NCBI GenBank assembly: GCA_038207625.1
Contig: JBBQZO010000032.1
Span: forward strand, 1-64,000
Reading direction: 5' to 3'
DNA: 64,000 nucleotides
Source: JBBQZO01 sp038207625
Lineage (GTDB): Bacteria; Pseudomonadota; Gammaproteobacteria; Burkholderiales; Burkholderiaceae_D
Below the pieces are notes generated by a model. The model ran no database searches, was not told the origin of the DNA, and saw only the letters and a list, made by a program, of their open reading frames with translations. The position numbers and the translations under genes were made by a program. Positions within the stretch are counted from its first letter, which is position 1; each line of letters begins with the position of its first letter. This document shows, in pieces, positions 17,768-27,255 of this stretch.

Positions 17768-18520
17768 ATGCAGCATGCAACTACACTGGTTGACGGTTTG
17801 AAGCGCTTGCTCAAGGCGCGTGCGATCACCTACCTCGATTTGGCGGGGCGCATCAACATGTCGGAGGCCAGCGTGAAGCGGATGTTCTCTCAGAAAAATT
17901 TTACCTTGCAACGGCTCGACCAGATCCTGACGGCCAGCGGCATCGCGTTCGACGAGTTAAGTTTTGCGGCGCACAACGTTCCGGACCTGATCGCCCATCT
18001 GACGTTGCCGCAGGAGCGCGAGATCATCGGCGACCCGAAGCTGCTGGTGGTGGCCGTGTCGGCGATGAACCACATCAGCGTCGAGGAGATCGTGCGCATC
18101 TACCAGCTCAACGAAGCGGAGGTCGTCAAACATTTGCTGCGGCTGGACCGGATCGGCTTTCTGGAACTGCTGCCCAATAACCGCGTCAAGCTGCTGATCT
18201 CGCGCAGTTTCGGCTGGATCGCCAACGGGCCGATCCAGACCTACTTTCGCGACGAGGCCTACAGCGATTATCTGGACGCGCGCTTCGACGGCGAGCACGA
18301 GGTGATGCGGCTGGTGAACGTGATGCTGTCGCAGCAGTCGTGCGCGGCGCTGCTCGAGCGGCTGCGCCAGGTGGCCAGCGAATTCGCCCAGCAACACCAG
18401 CATGAGAGCAAGCTGCCGTTCCACCAGAAGCACGCGCTAAGCGTGATGGTGGCGGCGCGCCCGTGGATGCCGCGCGCCTTCAAGTCGCTGATGCGGCCGA
18501 TTCCAATACCAAGCCAATAA
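17768..18520 (+). CDS. HTH (XRE-like) transcriptional regulator
   Basis: A 250-residue protein whose N-terminus (about residues 8-55) is a helix-turn-helix of the XRE/lambda-repressor type with the motif YLDLAGRINMSEASVKRMF. The remaining ~190 residues form an unidentified helical domain that may bind a ligand or oligomerise. AGGAG sits before ATG 17768 in an AT-rich leader. It may control itself, the divergent secreted pair, or the downstream lipid gene; nothing in the sequence decides between these. Confidence 0.8.
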   Translation: MQHATTLVDGLKRLLKARAITYLDLAGRINMSEASVKRMFSQKNFTLQRLDQILTASGIAFDELSFAAHNVPDLIAHLTLPQEREIIGDPKLLVVAVSAMNHISVEEIVRIYQLNEAEVVKHLLRLDRIGFLELLPNNRVKLLISRSFGWIANGPIQTYFRDEAYSDYLDARFDGEHEVMRLVNVMLSQQSCAALLERLRQVASEFAQQHQHESKLPFHQKHALSVMVAARPWMPRAFKSLMRPIPIPSQ

Positions 18521-18577
18521 CCGAGTTTTCCGCACTGTCCGTCCGTTCAGCCTTCACCTTTTTGCGAGTCCCAGTCC

Positions 18578-20464
18578 ATGAGCCAATCGAGTCAGTTTTC
18601 CCTGTTGAAGCAGCGCCGCTTTGCGCCGTTCTTCTGGACCCAGTTTCTGGGCGCGTTCAACGACAATCTGTTCAAGACCGCGCTGATCGTGATCCTCACC
18701 TACGACGCGCTGTCGTGGACCACGCACACGGCGGCCTTTATGAACAGCCTGATTCCCGGCCTGTTCATCCTGCCCTACGTGCTGTTTTCGGCCACCGCCG
18801 GGCAGTTGGCCGACAAGTTTGAAAAAGCCGGCCTGGCGCGCACGGTGAAGATGCTTGAAATCGTCATCATGCTGATCGCCGGCGCCGGCTGGATGACGCA
18901 CACGCTGCCGCTGCTGATCACCGCGGTGGTCGGCATGGGCATCCACTCGACGCTGTTCGGGCCCGTCAAATACGCCTACCTGCCGCAGAACCTGAAACCG
19001 GACGAGCTCGTCGGCGGCAACGGCGTGATCGAGATGGGTACCTTTGTCGGCATCTTGCTGGGCGAAATCCTGGGCGCGGTGCTGGTGGTGCACAAGCCGT
19101 GGGGCATCGAACTGGTGGCCGGCGCGACGCTGGCGGTGGCCGTGCTGGGGCTGCTGACCAGCTACCGGATTCCCGTCTCGCCGGCCCCCGCGCCCGAGCT
19201 GAAAATCAACTGGAATCCGCTCAGCGAATCGCTGCGCAACCTGGCCTTTTCGCGCCAGAACCGCACCGTGTTCCTGTCGATGCTGGGCAATTCGTGGTTC
19301 TGGTTTTACGGCGCGATGCTGCTGTCGCAGTTCCCCGTGTACGCCAAGGACTATCTGCATGGCGATCACAGCGTGTTTGTGCTGCTGCTGACGGTGTTCT
19401 CGATCGGTATCGGCACCGGTTCGCTGCTGTGCGAGCGCCTGTCCGGCCACAAGGTCGAAATCGGGCTGGTGCCGTTTGGCTCGATCGGCCTGTCGCTGTT
19501 CGGCATCGACTTGTATCTTGCCAGTCTGGGATACAGCAACACGGCGCTGGTCGACATGCAGGCCATCGTGCACCAGAGCGGCATGCTGCGCATCCTGTTT
19601 GACATCGCCATGATCGGCGTGTTTGGCGGCTTGTTCATCGTGCCCCTGTTCGCGCTGATCCAGACCCGTTGCGATCCGCAGCACGTCTCGCGCACCATCG
19701 CCGGCATGAACATCATGAACGCGCTGTTCATGGTGGTGGCGGCCGGCGCGGCCATTCTGTTGCTGGGACAAGGCTTCACGATCCCGCAAATTTTCCTGGT
19801 CACGGCGGTGCTCAACGCGCTCGTGGCGCTGTACATTTTTTCGCTGGTGCCCGAGTTTCTGGTGCGCTTTCTCGCCTGGATACTGATCCACACGATCCAC
19901 AACGTGAAAGCGATCGACACCGACCGCATTCCCGAAGAGGGCGCGGCCATCCTGGTGTGCAATCACGTCAGCTATGTCGACGCGCTGGTGATCGGCGCAG
20001 CCAGCCCGCGTCCGATCCGCTTCGTGATGGACCACCGCATCTTCAAGCTGCCGGTGCTGGGCTGGCTGTTTCGCAGCGCGCGCGCAATCCCGATCGCGCC
20101 GGCCAAGGAAGACCCGTGGCTGATGGAGAAAGCCTATGTCGACATCGCCCAGGCGTTGCACGAGGGCGACCTGGTGTGCATCTTCCCGGAAGGACGCCTG
20201 ACGACGACGGGCGAGATGAACGAGTTCAAAGGCGGCATCGCGAAAGTGGTGGAGCGCTCCAAGGTGCCGGTGATTCCGATGGCGCTGCGCGGGCTGTGGG
20301 GCAGCGTGCTCACGCGCGATCCGGGCAATGTGCTCGAGCGTTCGTTCAAGCGCGGTCTGCGCTCGAAGCTGGCGCTGGCGGTCGGCCTGCCGGTGGCGCC
20401 GGCCGACGCCAACCCCGCGTTTTTGCGCGAACAGGTACTGGCGCTGCGCGGCGACTGGAAGTAG
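18578..20464 (+). CDS. LplT-like MFS transporter fused to PlsC acyltransferase
   Basis: A 628-residue two-domain protein. Residues about 1-420 are a 12-helix major facilitator like the lysophospholipid flippase LplT (opening FFWTQFLGAFNDN). Residues about 430-628 are a PlsC acyltransferase with NHVSYVDA (HX4D) and FPEGRLTTTG motifs. Together they would import and re-acylate lysophospholipids. In some bacteria a third acyl-ACP synthetase domain is fused as well; it is absent here. It stands 57 bases after the HTH regulator. Confidence 0.9.
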   Translation: MSQSSQFSLLKQRRFAPFFWTQFLGAFNDNLFKTALIVILTYDALSWTTHTAAFMNSLIPGLFILPYVLFSATAGQLADKFEKAGLARTVKMLEIVIMLIAGAGWMTHTLPLLITAVVGMGIHSTLFGPVKYAYLPQNLKPDELVGGNGVIEMGTFVGILLGEILGAVLVVHKPWGIELVAGATLAVAVLGLLTSYRIPVSPAPAPELKINWNPLSESLRNLAFSRQNRTVFLSMLGNSWFWFYGAMLLSQFPVYAKDYLHGDHSVFVLLLTVFSIGIGTGSLLCERLSGHKVEIGLVPFGSIGLSLFGIDLYLASLGYSNTALVDMQAIVHQSGMLRILFDIAMIGVFGGLFIVPLFALIQTRCDPQHVSRTIAGMNIMNALFMVVAAGAAILLLGQGFTIPQIFLVTAVLNALVALYIFSLVPEFLVRFLAWILIHTIHNVKAIDTDRIPEEGAAILVCNHVSYVDALVIGAASPRPIRFVMDHRIFKLPVLGWLFRSARAIPIAPAKEDPWLMEKAYVDIAQALHEGDLVCIFPEGRLTTTGEMNEFKGGIAKVVERSKVPVIPMALRGLWGSVLTRDPGNVLERSFKRGLRSKLALAVGLPVAPADANPAFLREQVLALRGDWK

Positions 20465-20587
20465 CGCGCCGATGTGCCGGGACGCGCCCCGTGCGCCCCG
20501 GCCAGTGCGCCTGTGTGCCACCACAAGTTTTCACGAAATGTGACGCAGAAAGGGCCGCAAGCATGGCAAAAAGCCAAAGCCTTCTGA

Positions 20588-20593
20588 TATAAT
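20588..20593 (+). promoter_or_regulatory. -10 box of the tRNA-Pro promoter
   Basis: A perfect TATAAT ends 11 bases before the tRNA. The -35 region at the expected spacing is weak (TGGCAA-like), so only the -10 element is marked. Confidence 0.6.
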
Positions 20594-20604
20594 CCGAACC
20601 TCGT

Positions 20605-20681
20605 CGGGGCGTAGCGCAGCCTGGTAGCGTACGTGCATGGGGTGCACGGGGTCGCAAGTTCGAATCTTGCCGTCCCGACCA
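20605..20681 (+). tRNA. tRNA-Pro (anticodon GGG)
   Basis: A 77-base cloverleaf: acceptor CGGGGCG pairs with CGTCCCG (one G-U), D stem GCGC/GCGT, anticodon stem CGTGC/GCACG around loop ATGGGGT with anticodon GGG, T arm GCAAG-TTCGAAT-CTTGC, and an encoded CCA end. It reads the CCC proline codon. A strong terminator follows. Confidence 0.97.
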
Positions 20682-20689
20682 AGAGAATC

Positions 20690-20728
20690 AAAGCCAAAGG
20701 CCAATCGCGAGATTGGCCTTTGGCTTTT
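20690..20728 (+). terminator. Intrinsic terminator of tRNA-Pro
   Basis: A perfect 17-base inverted repeat (20690-20706 with 20711-20727) around the loop GCGA, ending in TTTT. Confidence 0.9.
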
Positions 20729-20730
20729 CT

Positions 20731-21037
20731 GGCCTTCGGTGCCTTGCAGCTGCCTTGGTAATCGTTGATCGTCGGCGGGCTTTACAGGATTTTGCGGGCC
20801 AACGAAGGCGTGCTTTACCGTGGCCTAGTTGCGCTGGCGCGGCGCGGCGCGGCGGCGCCTGCGCCATACCGCTAAACTCAAGGGCCTCGGTCAGCTGCGT
20901 TGGCTGACCGGGCACCTCAAAAATCTACCTACCTGAACACACAACGCGATCGATTCATTGTCGCCGTTTCAGAGCGCTACACATCGCCAGAGCCGACGAC
21001 AAGCTTGAGCGTTCGGTCGTGTGCGAAATAGTAATAA
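20731..21037. other. Gene-free stretch between tRNA-Pro and the orphan lipoprotein
   Basis: No convincing gene is seen. It holds a perfect 8-base hairpin at 20888-20910 (CGGTCAGC, loop of 7, GCTGACCG) without a T-run. Composition changes from GC-rich to more AT-rich toward the right end. tRNA 3' ends are common integration sites, but I see no integrase or repeat of the tRNA end here. Confidence 0.5.
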
Positions 21038-21066
21038 TTGTCTATCATGTCTTGTGTATATATAAT
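21038..21066 (+). promoter_or_regulatory. Sigma70-type promoter of the orphan lipoprotein
   Basis: TTGTCT at 21038-21043 and TATAAT at 21061-21066 are separated by exactly 17 bases. This places the transcript start near 21073 and rules out the in-frame GTG at 21019 as the start codon. Confidence 0.75.
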
Positions 21067-21105
21067 CAAGCGAAGCTCGGCATTCGAATGCCAAGGAGAT
21101 TAGCA

Positions 21106-22032
21106 ATGTGCGCACGGCTGGTGTTTTCATGCTTACTACTCCTTCTCGCGGGATGCTCCACGACGCCAATTGAGCCCATGGATTTCGTTTCTGTCGCCGC
21201 CGATGCTGGAACGATGCCCTCCGAAGAACCGCCAAAGTCGCGCTCGACGGTTGCCGCAGAGGAAATTGAAAAGCAGCCGTCGACGGGAAATGCCTTTCAG
21301 GCTCTTAACCTTCATGAAATCCCGTCAGAGCTGACAACGCTGAAAGGCCCGGCGCTGTCAAATCCGACCACACCGCGCAATGCGTCCGTCGCCATCAGCA
21401 AGGGAAACCTCGCGTATTTTGTCCCGAATAAAATGACAGTCGGAAAGCTCGCCTCGGTCGACCTTTGGATCGATCGTCAACTGTCTCTTGATGCATTGCA
21501 ATTGGCAATGGCAAAGCAATTAAATCTGGATCGGAGCCGGATCCGACTTCGGGTCGCGGGCGCGAGCGCGGCTGGCGCCCCCGCCGTTGTGGCGGGAGCG
21601 ATCGAGGGGAGAACGGGTTGGGTAGGCGACCATATGGTCGCTGAGTTGAGTGGCAGCGCGGATGATTTCTCGATTGAACCTAAGGGCCCGGTGCCAAAGT
21701 CCTTGATTGGCGACGGCCGCGCGACGTGGAATTGGCGTGTTGTCCCGAAGCGCGCCTCGCGCGCCGAGGGGATGTTCCTTCACATCGATGTTCGCATTGA
21801 CCAGGGCATTGACAAGGAGTCTCTGCCGACCATCCATGAATCCGTCGTGGTCGCTGCGCTACCAGCCATGCAACAACTTCCAGGTATCCTGGCGGTCATT
21901 TCCACTCAACTGACCTGGTTCAATGGCGTACTCGGACTGTTTGGCATCGCCGGCATCGGGGGATTGGCAAGTCGGCTACGGACGTGGTTACGCCGTCGAT
22001 CGGTGCGCGAAACTCCGCTTCCGTCAATCTAG
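21106..22032 (+). CDS. Orphan lipoprotein with C-terminal membrane segment, function unknown
   Basis: A 308-residue protein with a lipoprotein signal ending LLAGC (Cys17). A low-complexity linker is followed by a folded middle region (about residues 95-250) and a hydrophobic segment near 270-295 before a basic tail (RTWLRRR). I do not recognise the family. AAGGAG seven bases before ATG 21106 and the upstream promoter fix the start. Codon use is noticeably less GC-rich than the flanking genes, and it stands alone behind a tRNA, so recent acquisition is likely. Confidence 0.75.
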   Translation: MCARLVFSCLLLLLAGCSTTPIEPMDFVSVAADAGTMPSEEPPKSRSTVAAEEIEKQPSTGNAFQALNLHEIPSELTTLKGPALSNPTTPRNASVAISKGNLAYFVPNKMTVGKLASVDLWIDRQLSLDALQLAMAKQLNLDRSRIRLRVAGASAAGAPAVVAGAIEGRTGWVGDHMVAELSGSADDFSIEPKGPVPKSLIGDGRATWNWRVVPKRASRAEGMFLHIDVRIDQGIDKESLPTIHESVVVAALPAMQQLPGILAVISTQLTWFNGVLGLFGIAGIGGLASRLRTWLRRRSVRETPLPSI

Positions 22033-22159
22033 ACGAATTGATGCCGCCGGTGTCGAATTGAATCAGCCGGCTGAATTAAACTGAGCTATGGGCAGCCTGT
22101 CAGCGGTCGGATTGGGCCTCGCTTTGATCGGACACCCGCTCCAACGGGCATTCGGGTCC

Positions 22160-23152
22160 TTACTTGCTGCGTTTTGCACCATATAGCGCCTGATCTGCGT
22201 TAGCTAGCAGCAGCGCCATTGAGTTCACGCATGCGCTACTGCGCGCGATGCCGATCGAAATGCTGACGCTGACCCGGTGGCCGTTGCTAAGCGTAATGGG
22301 CGTGCGCACCTCGTCGGCGATACGCGCGGCCAGCAACTCGGCGCTGGCCATGTCGCCTTGACGCAGCAGCAAGCCGAACTCGTCGCCGCCAAAGCGCGCC
22401 AGCAGATCACCGGCGCGCACCTGTCCGGCCATACGCTGGGCCACGCATGCCAGCACTTCATCGCCGGCGGCGTGGCCGTAGCTGTCGTTGATCTTATTGA
22501 AGCCGTCCAGGTCCATGTAAAACAGGATCGCCGCGTCGCCGCTGCGGTCGGCCAGCGCGAGCTCGGATTTCAGCGCGCGTTCGAATTGCGCCCGATTGGC
22601 CAGCCCCGTCAGGTGATCGGTCATGGCCAACTGGCCGAGCAGGGCGGTCTGCTGGCGATTTTCCAGCGCGCCGATGACCAGCGCCGACAGGTCGTGCAGC
22701 AGCACGCGCTGGCTGTCGGTGAATTCGCGCGGCTGGGTGTCGACCACGGCGATCGTGCCCAGCGCGTAGCCGTGCCGGTCGACCAGCGGCGCGCCGGCGT
22801 AAAAGCGCAGAAACGGCGCCTGCAAGACCAGCGGATTGTCGCGAAAACGCGCGTCGTGGCGCAGGTCCGGCGCCACCAGCAGTTCGTCGGGCCGCATCAC
22901 GGCGTGCGCGCAAAACGCGATCTGACGGTCCAGTTGCGGCACGCCCAGGCCGATCTGCGATTTGAACCAGAGCCGGTCCGCGTCCATCAGGCCGATCACC
23001 GCCGCCGGCGTGTTGATGGCGTGCATCGCCACGCGCGTGAGGATGTCGAAGTTCACTTCGGCCGGCGTATCGATGATGTCGTACGAGCGCAGCGCGCGCA
23101 AACGCTGTGTTTCGTTGGCCGGAATGAGGCAGGCGGGCAAGTCGTCCGTCAT
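22160..23152 (-). CDS. GAF-GGDEF diguanylate cyclase
   Basis: A 330-residue protein. Residues about 25-160 form a GAF-like sensory domain; residues about 170-330 form a GGDEF domain with an intact RFGGDEFG active-site loop, so it should make cyclic di-GMP. No inhibitory RxxD site is obvious at the usual position. ATG 23152 is the tentative start; no strong ribosome site is visible. It is not in an evident operon. Confidence 0.87.
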   Translation of the reverse strand: MTDDLPACLIPANETQRLRALRSYDIIDTPAEVNFDILTRVAMHAINTPAAVIGLMDADRLWFKSQIGLGVPQLDRQIAFCAHAVMRPDELLVAPDLRHDARFRDNPLVLQAPFLRFYAGAPLVDRHGYALGTIAVVDTQPREFTDSQRVLLHDLSALVIGALENRQQTALLGQLAMTDHLTGLANRAQFERALKSELALADRSGDAAILFYMDLDGFNKINDSYGHAAGDEVLACVAQRMAGQVRAGDLLARFGGDEFGLLLRQGDMASAELLAARIADEVRTPITLSNGHRVSVSISIGIARSSACVNSMALLLANADQALYGAKRSK

Positions 23153-23866
23153 GACGCGTGCTTGTCGAAGCAGAACTGTGTTGCAGTCATCATTACTTTC
23201 TTTTTTGCGCGGTCGACGCGCACGAGCGCTGTACACGGGCGCTGGATTGGTGGGGCGCCCGGCGCGCTTGCACGTTGGGCGGAGACTGGCGTGCAAACTC
23301 CGCATGGCAGTCCAGATTCTTGCACTATTGTACTAAAGAGTGTTGTCTCGCCAAGCAATTTAGACGCACGCGCGCACGTCACGCAACCGCCATCTGGGCG
23401 CCGGCCCGGGTCTGTTCGCGGCCGCCTCGGCTGTGTGGCCCGCAGCGCGCGACAATATTAGGCATTTCCCTCTATTTAATTTGCGCAGCCTTGCGCCGGT
23501 CCGCAGATCGACCGGGCGCTTCGGTCATGCCCCGCAGCCGACCGGGCCGACCGCCGCGCGAGCGGTTTGGCACCGTGCGCATCGCGTCATCGAGGCGCCG
23601 CGCGCGGTTTGGTGGCGCCTGCCAGTTGGTTTTTTGCGCCGATTTCACGTGTATATTTGTCAATCCCACGCGACGCCATGCGCCGTTTTTGGGTGGCTGA
23701 CGGCGCCGGATACATCGGGCACGGCGGCGCGCGCAATGATGCCTCGCCGCGCGCGCCGGGCGTCATCGGAGTGTCACAAAGAGCAACGATAATCGACGCT
23801 CGAACGGGCCGGCGCCTGGCAGCCCTGTTTACCAACCACACGACAATGACGAGGACTTGAACTTCG
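23153..23866. other. Intergenic region without a recognisable gene
   Basis: About 700 bases between two divergent genes. Open frames here have skewed composition and no family features or ribosome sites. It probably contains the promoters of both neighbours, but I could not fix either one. Confidence 0.5.
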
Positions 23867-25681
23867 ATGAGACTACCTACCATCCAACGCGCGCTGCTGC
23901 TTGCCGGCGCCCTGTGCGCGTGCGTCGGCGCGATTCCGGTTGCGGCCGCCGCCAGCGCCAATCTGATCGTCAACGGCAGCGCCGAAACGGGCAAATGCGC
24001 CAGCGAATGGACCAACGCCACCACCGTGCCGGGCTGGACCATTACGCAAGGCAATCCCAGCGTGGTCTGTTATAGCGTGGCCAGCATCGGCACGCCCAGT
24101 GCGAGCGAGCAGGGCGCGGCCTTTCTGGCCAACGGCCCGTATGGCGACTCGTCGGCGTCGCAGACGATCAATGTGGCATCGGCGGCCAGCACGATCGACG
24201 CTGGCGGCGTCAGCTACAACTTGAGTGGATGGCTGGGCGGCTACACCGTGTACGCCGGCCAGGCCAGCGTTGTCATCAGCTTTCTCGATGCGCAAGGCCG
24301 GCAACTGGGCGGCGGCCAGATCGGCCCGGTGAGCCCGAGTGGACGCGGCCTGCTCACCAAGCTGATCAGCCAGTCCAGCAGCGGCGCCGTGCCCAGCGGC
24401 ACCCGGCTGATCTCGGTGCTGCTGCAATTTAACAAGACCAACGGCACGGTCAACGTCGGCTACGCGGACAACCTGTCGCTGACGCTGTCGACGCCGCTGG
24501 CCGCGCCCACCTTGCAAGTGCCGGCATCGAATGTGCCGGCCTTCGACCATGTGTTTTTCGTCTTCATGGAAAACACCGACTACAGCACCGTGGTGGGCAA
24601 CACCAGCTATGCGCCCTATATCAACAGCCTGATCAAGCAGGGCGCGCTGCTGAGCAATTACAACGCCGTCTACCATCCCAGCGATGAAAACTATATGGCC
24701 GTGGTGGGCGGCGACACCTACACCAAGGGCGCTACATACTACCCGAACATCAACAATCCGAATCGCCACATCGGCGACCTGTTGGAGGCGGCCGGCAAGA
24801 GCTGGAAGAGCTACGAGCAGGGCATGGGCACGCCGTGCAATATGACCAATAGCGCCGATACGCATTTCCATGCCGACGACGCGCCGTTCGCCAACTACAC
24901 CAACATCTCCGGCAATCTGGCGCGCTGCCAGGCCCACCTGGTCGACCTGAGCCAGCTGGGCATCGATCTGAGCACGCCGGCAACAACGCCCGCTTTTGCG
25001 TGGATCGCCGCCAACAATTACAACAACGGCGAGGACGCGTATTACAACAATGGCATGAACATGAACACCAGCATGCTGGCGCAAGACCAGTGGCTGCAGC
25101 AGACCTTGCCGGCGCTGTTCAATTCGCCCGCGTGGAAGCAACAACGCTCTCTGTTGATCCTCAGCTGGGACGAGTCGATGACCGGTTCCTGGGTCAGCGG
25201 CACCTACAACCAGGTCGCCACCGTCGTGCTCGGTTCGCCCGGCTTGGTCAAGGCCGGCTACCAGAGCGCGCTGAACTACAACCACTACAGCAGCGCGCGC
25301 ACCATCGAGAGCGCGCTGGGGATAGGCGGCCTGACCGCCAACGACAGCTACGCGCAGCCATTCAACGATGTGTTCACGGCCAGCCCGAGCATTGTCGCCA
25401 GCCTGAGCACGACGAACGCGCGGCTGGCCCAGGGCAGCACTGCCAGCTTCAGCTTTGTGACGCCTTACGCCAACTTCAGCAGCAAGAACTGGGTCGGCAT
25501 CTACCCGGTCGGCACGGCGCCCGGCAGCGCCAGCGCCAAGACCTGGCAATACACCAGCGGCGCCGCCGGCAGCGTGAACCTGAGCACCGCGATGCTTGGC
25601 GCCGGCAACTATGTGGCGGTGTATCTGTACAACGACGGCTTCCAGCAACTGGCCGCGCCGGTGCCGTTTACTGTCTACTGA
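23867..25681 (+). CDS. Secreted phosphoesterase (acid phosphatase/phospholipase C-like)
   Basis: A 604-residue exported protein with a signal peptide (residues 1-28). Residues about 30-205 form a beta-sandwich of the carbohydrate-binding/discoidin kind. Residues about 220-490 are an alkaline-phosphatase-fold phosphoesterase: FFVFMENTDYS supplies the usual metal-binding Glu-Asn and later segments include HPSDENYMAVVGGD and LSWDES. A C-terminal beta domain (about 500-604) ends the protein. It would release phosphate from extracellular esters. The start has only a distant GAGG. Confidence 0.85.
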   Translation: MRLPTIQRALLLAGALCACVGAIPVAAAASANLIVNGSAETGKCASEWTNATTVPGWTITQGNPSVVCYSVASIGTPSASEQGAAFLANGPYGDSSASQTINVASAASTIDAGGVSYNLSGWLGGYTVYAGQASVVISFLDAQGRQLGGGQIGPVSPSGRGLLTKLISQSSSGAVPSGTRLISVLLQFNKTNGTVNVGYADNLSLTLSTPLAAPTLQVPASNVPAFDHVFFVFMENTDYSTVVGNTSYAPYINSLIKQGALLSNYNAVYHPSDENYMAVVGGDTYTKGATYYPNINNPNRHIGDLLEAAGKSWKSYEQGMGTPCNMTNSADTHFHADDAPFANYTNISGNLARCQAHLVDLSQLGIDLSTPATTPAFAWIAANNYNNGEDAYYNNGMNMNTSMLAQDQWLQQTLPALFNSPAWKQQRSLLILSWDESMTGSWVSGTYNQVATVVLGSPGLVKAGYQSALNYNHYSSARTIESALGIGGLTANDSYAQPFNDVFTASPSIVASLSTTNARLAQGSTASFSFVTPYANFSSKNWVGIYPVGTAPGSASAKTWQYTSGAAGSVNLSTAMLGAGNYVAVYLYNDGFQQLAAPVPFTVY

Positions 25682-25697
25682 GGGCTGCCCCGCGCCG

Positions 25698-26600
25698 GTC
25701 GCTTGCGGCGGCGGCTCGGACGGCGCGTCGATGACCGATGCGCCGGCCTGTGGCTTTGATGCCGTCAACATCACTGTCAGCAAGGTGCGTGTCCATCAAA
25801 GCGCGTGCGCTGCGCGGTGCAAAGCGGCATCAAGCTGGTCAACGAATTTGACGTCGCCAGCGGTCAGCGCGTCGATCTGGTGCTCGACTTCGATGCCAGC
25901 AAAGCGGTGGTCACGAATGGCAACGGCAAATACGCGCTGAAGCCAGTGCTCAAGGTGCTGCCGACGACGGTGAACCGCATTTCCGGCTTCGTCAGCCCGG
26001 CGCTGCCGGGCAGCCATGTGATGGTGTCGGCGCAGCAGAACGGCGTCACGGTCAGCGCCGGCGCGCCGAACGCCAGCACCGGCGAATTCTTTATGGCACT
26101 GTCTGGTGCCGGGTAATTACGACGTCGTTATCACCGCCGACCAGCGTGACACGTTGGTGCTGGCAGCGCTGCCGGTCACATCGATTACCGCGACGACGGT
26201 ATTGAGCACGTCGGTCGCGCCGCTGACGATGGCCACTAGCGCTAGCGCCAGCGCGACCGTCTGCGGCACCGTTACGCTGGCCGCGGTCAGTGCGACCGAG
26301 GTGGCGTATGTCGCCGCCAAGCACAGCTTCGCGAGCGGTCCGACCGCTATCGTCAAGTTTCAGGGCGCCGATCTGGTCAGTGGCGCCTACCGCCTGGGTA
26401 ACTTGCCGCTGGCAGCGCCCCATTACACCTTGTACGGCGCGACGCTGCCGCTGGTGTTTGCCAGCGCCACGAGCACCGTTCCAAGCGTGGGCAAGTACCG
26501 CGTTGATGTGACGGCGGCCGGCTACACCGGTATGTCGATAGGGACGCTCGATGTGTCGCTGATCAATCAGTTGGTGGTCAATCTCAGCATGGTGCCGTAA
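25698..26600 (+). pseudogene. Broken DUF4382 lipoprotein gene
   Basis: Three pieces of one DUF4382-type protein lie in order but in different frames. Piece one (to about 25800) gives ACGGGSDG then SMTDAPACGFDAVNITVSKV, with the signal peptide missing. Piece two (about 25814-26104) gives AVQSGIKLVNEFDVASGQRV; the region expected between VRVHQS and AVQSG is deleted. Piece three (26103-26600) continues VPGNYDVVITAD after a one-base shift and runs to the normal end. No start codon and no continuous frame remain, so the gene is dead unless rearranged. Confidence 0.85.
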
Positions 26601-26625
26601 CATGCGCCGCACTCGCGGCACACCT

Positions 26626-26661
26626 AAAAGCCCCGGGCGATGCCTACGCGCGGGGCTTTTT
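26626..26661 (+). terminator. Intrinsic terminator after the DUF4382 pseudogene
   Basis: AAAAGCCCCG at 26626-26635 pairs with CGGGGCTTTT at 26651-26660 around a 15-base loop, ending in a T-run; it can work on both strands. Confidence 0.8.
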
Positions 26662-27255
26662 GCATGGGCAAACGCAGTGTGGACGAGCCGTGTGTTTCGG
26701 CTTGTCGCCAGTGTAGCGGTGTGCGCTGCATGGTCGCTGATATGGTAGTTCGGGCGGAGTTGTCGTCAATGCAGCAACTAGCGTGGCATTGTCGCTGGCG
26801 CAGCAATGGCGCTCAGGCGTCGCGCGACGCCGGCGCCACCCAGCGACGCGCCGTGGCTGGCGTGACCGAGCAACTGGGCATGGGCAGGCGCAGGCGCAAT
26901 CTTGCACACCGTCAGTGCGCCAAACGGCGCGGCCACAAGTGCGCTTAAACGAAGGCAGTGCTGGGTAGTGAGATCGATTTGCATTGGATATTCCGTGGTT
27001 TTACGGCTTGTGCGTGCAATAAATAAGTTTAATTATGTACACATAACTTAATGAAATGTAATATAATTCGCCGTCGATTAGTTGGTCGAAACGTCAATAC
27101 TGCTGTATATGGCAGCTGATGCGACAATCGGCGATAGATCGAACAATCCGGCGCATTGAAAGCGCCCGGGTGGGGATGTATGCCTCTCCGCGCCCTGGTG
27201 CTCGCGACACGCTCTCCAAGCATGGCCCATTCAATAAATTTACCAAAGGACTACA
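26662..27255. other. Intergenic region with a repeat copy and an AT-rich promoter zone
   Basis: It holds repeat copy one (26920-26994) and a weak minus-strand frame from 26984. From about 27000 to 27070 the sequence becomes AT-rich and contains TATAAT at 27062-27067, which could be the -10 box for the PEP-CTERM gene. No other gene is supported. Confidence 0.5.
26920..26994 (-). repeat. 75-base repeated element, copy one
   Basis: It matches 28368-28442 at 63 of 75 positions without gaps. On the minus strand both copies open with ATG and read M(Q/K)ID(L/P)TTQH, followed by SALVAA and FG, so a short coding sequence has probably been duplicated. In this copy the frame from 26984 runs on to 26778 (68 residues), with a weak ribosome site. 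Confidence 0.7.

Noticed and set aside
18554..20524. 656-codon open frame on the minus strand
   Set aside because: Exactly mirrors the LplT-PlsC gene; histidine/glutamine/arginine-rich product with no family pattern.
20713..20907. Short frame behind the tRNA terminator considered as an integrase relic
   Set aside because: No integrase motif (no R-H-R-Y pattern) and no copy of the tRNA end was found.
23158..23700. 180-codon plus-strand frame upstream of the phosphoesterase
   Set aside because: Tryptophan/arginine/cysteine-rich product, no ribosome site, and overlaps the start of the divergent GGDEF gene region.
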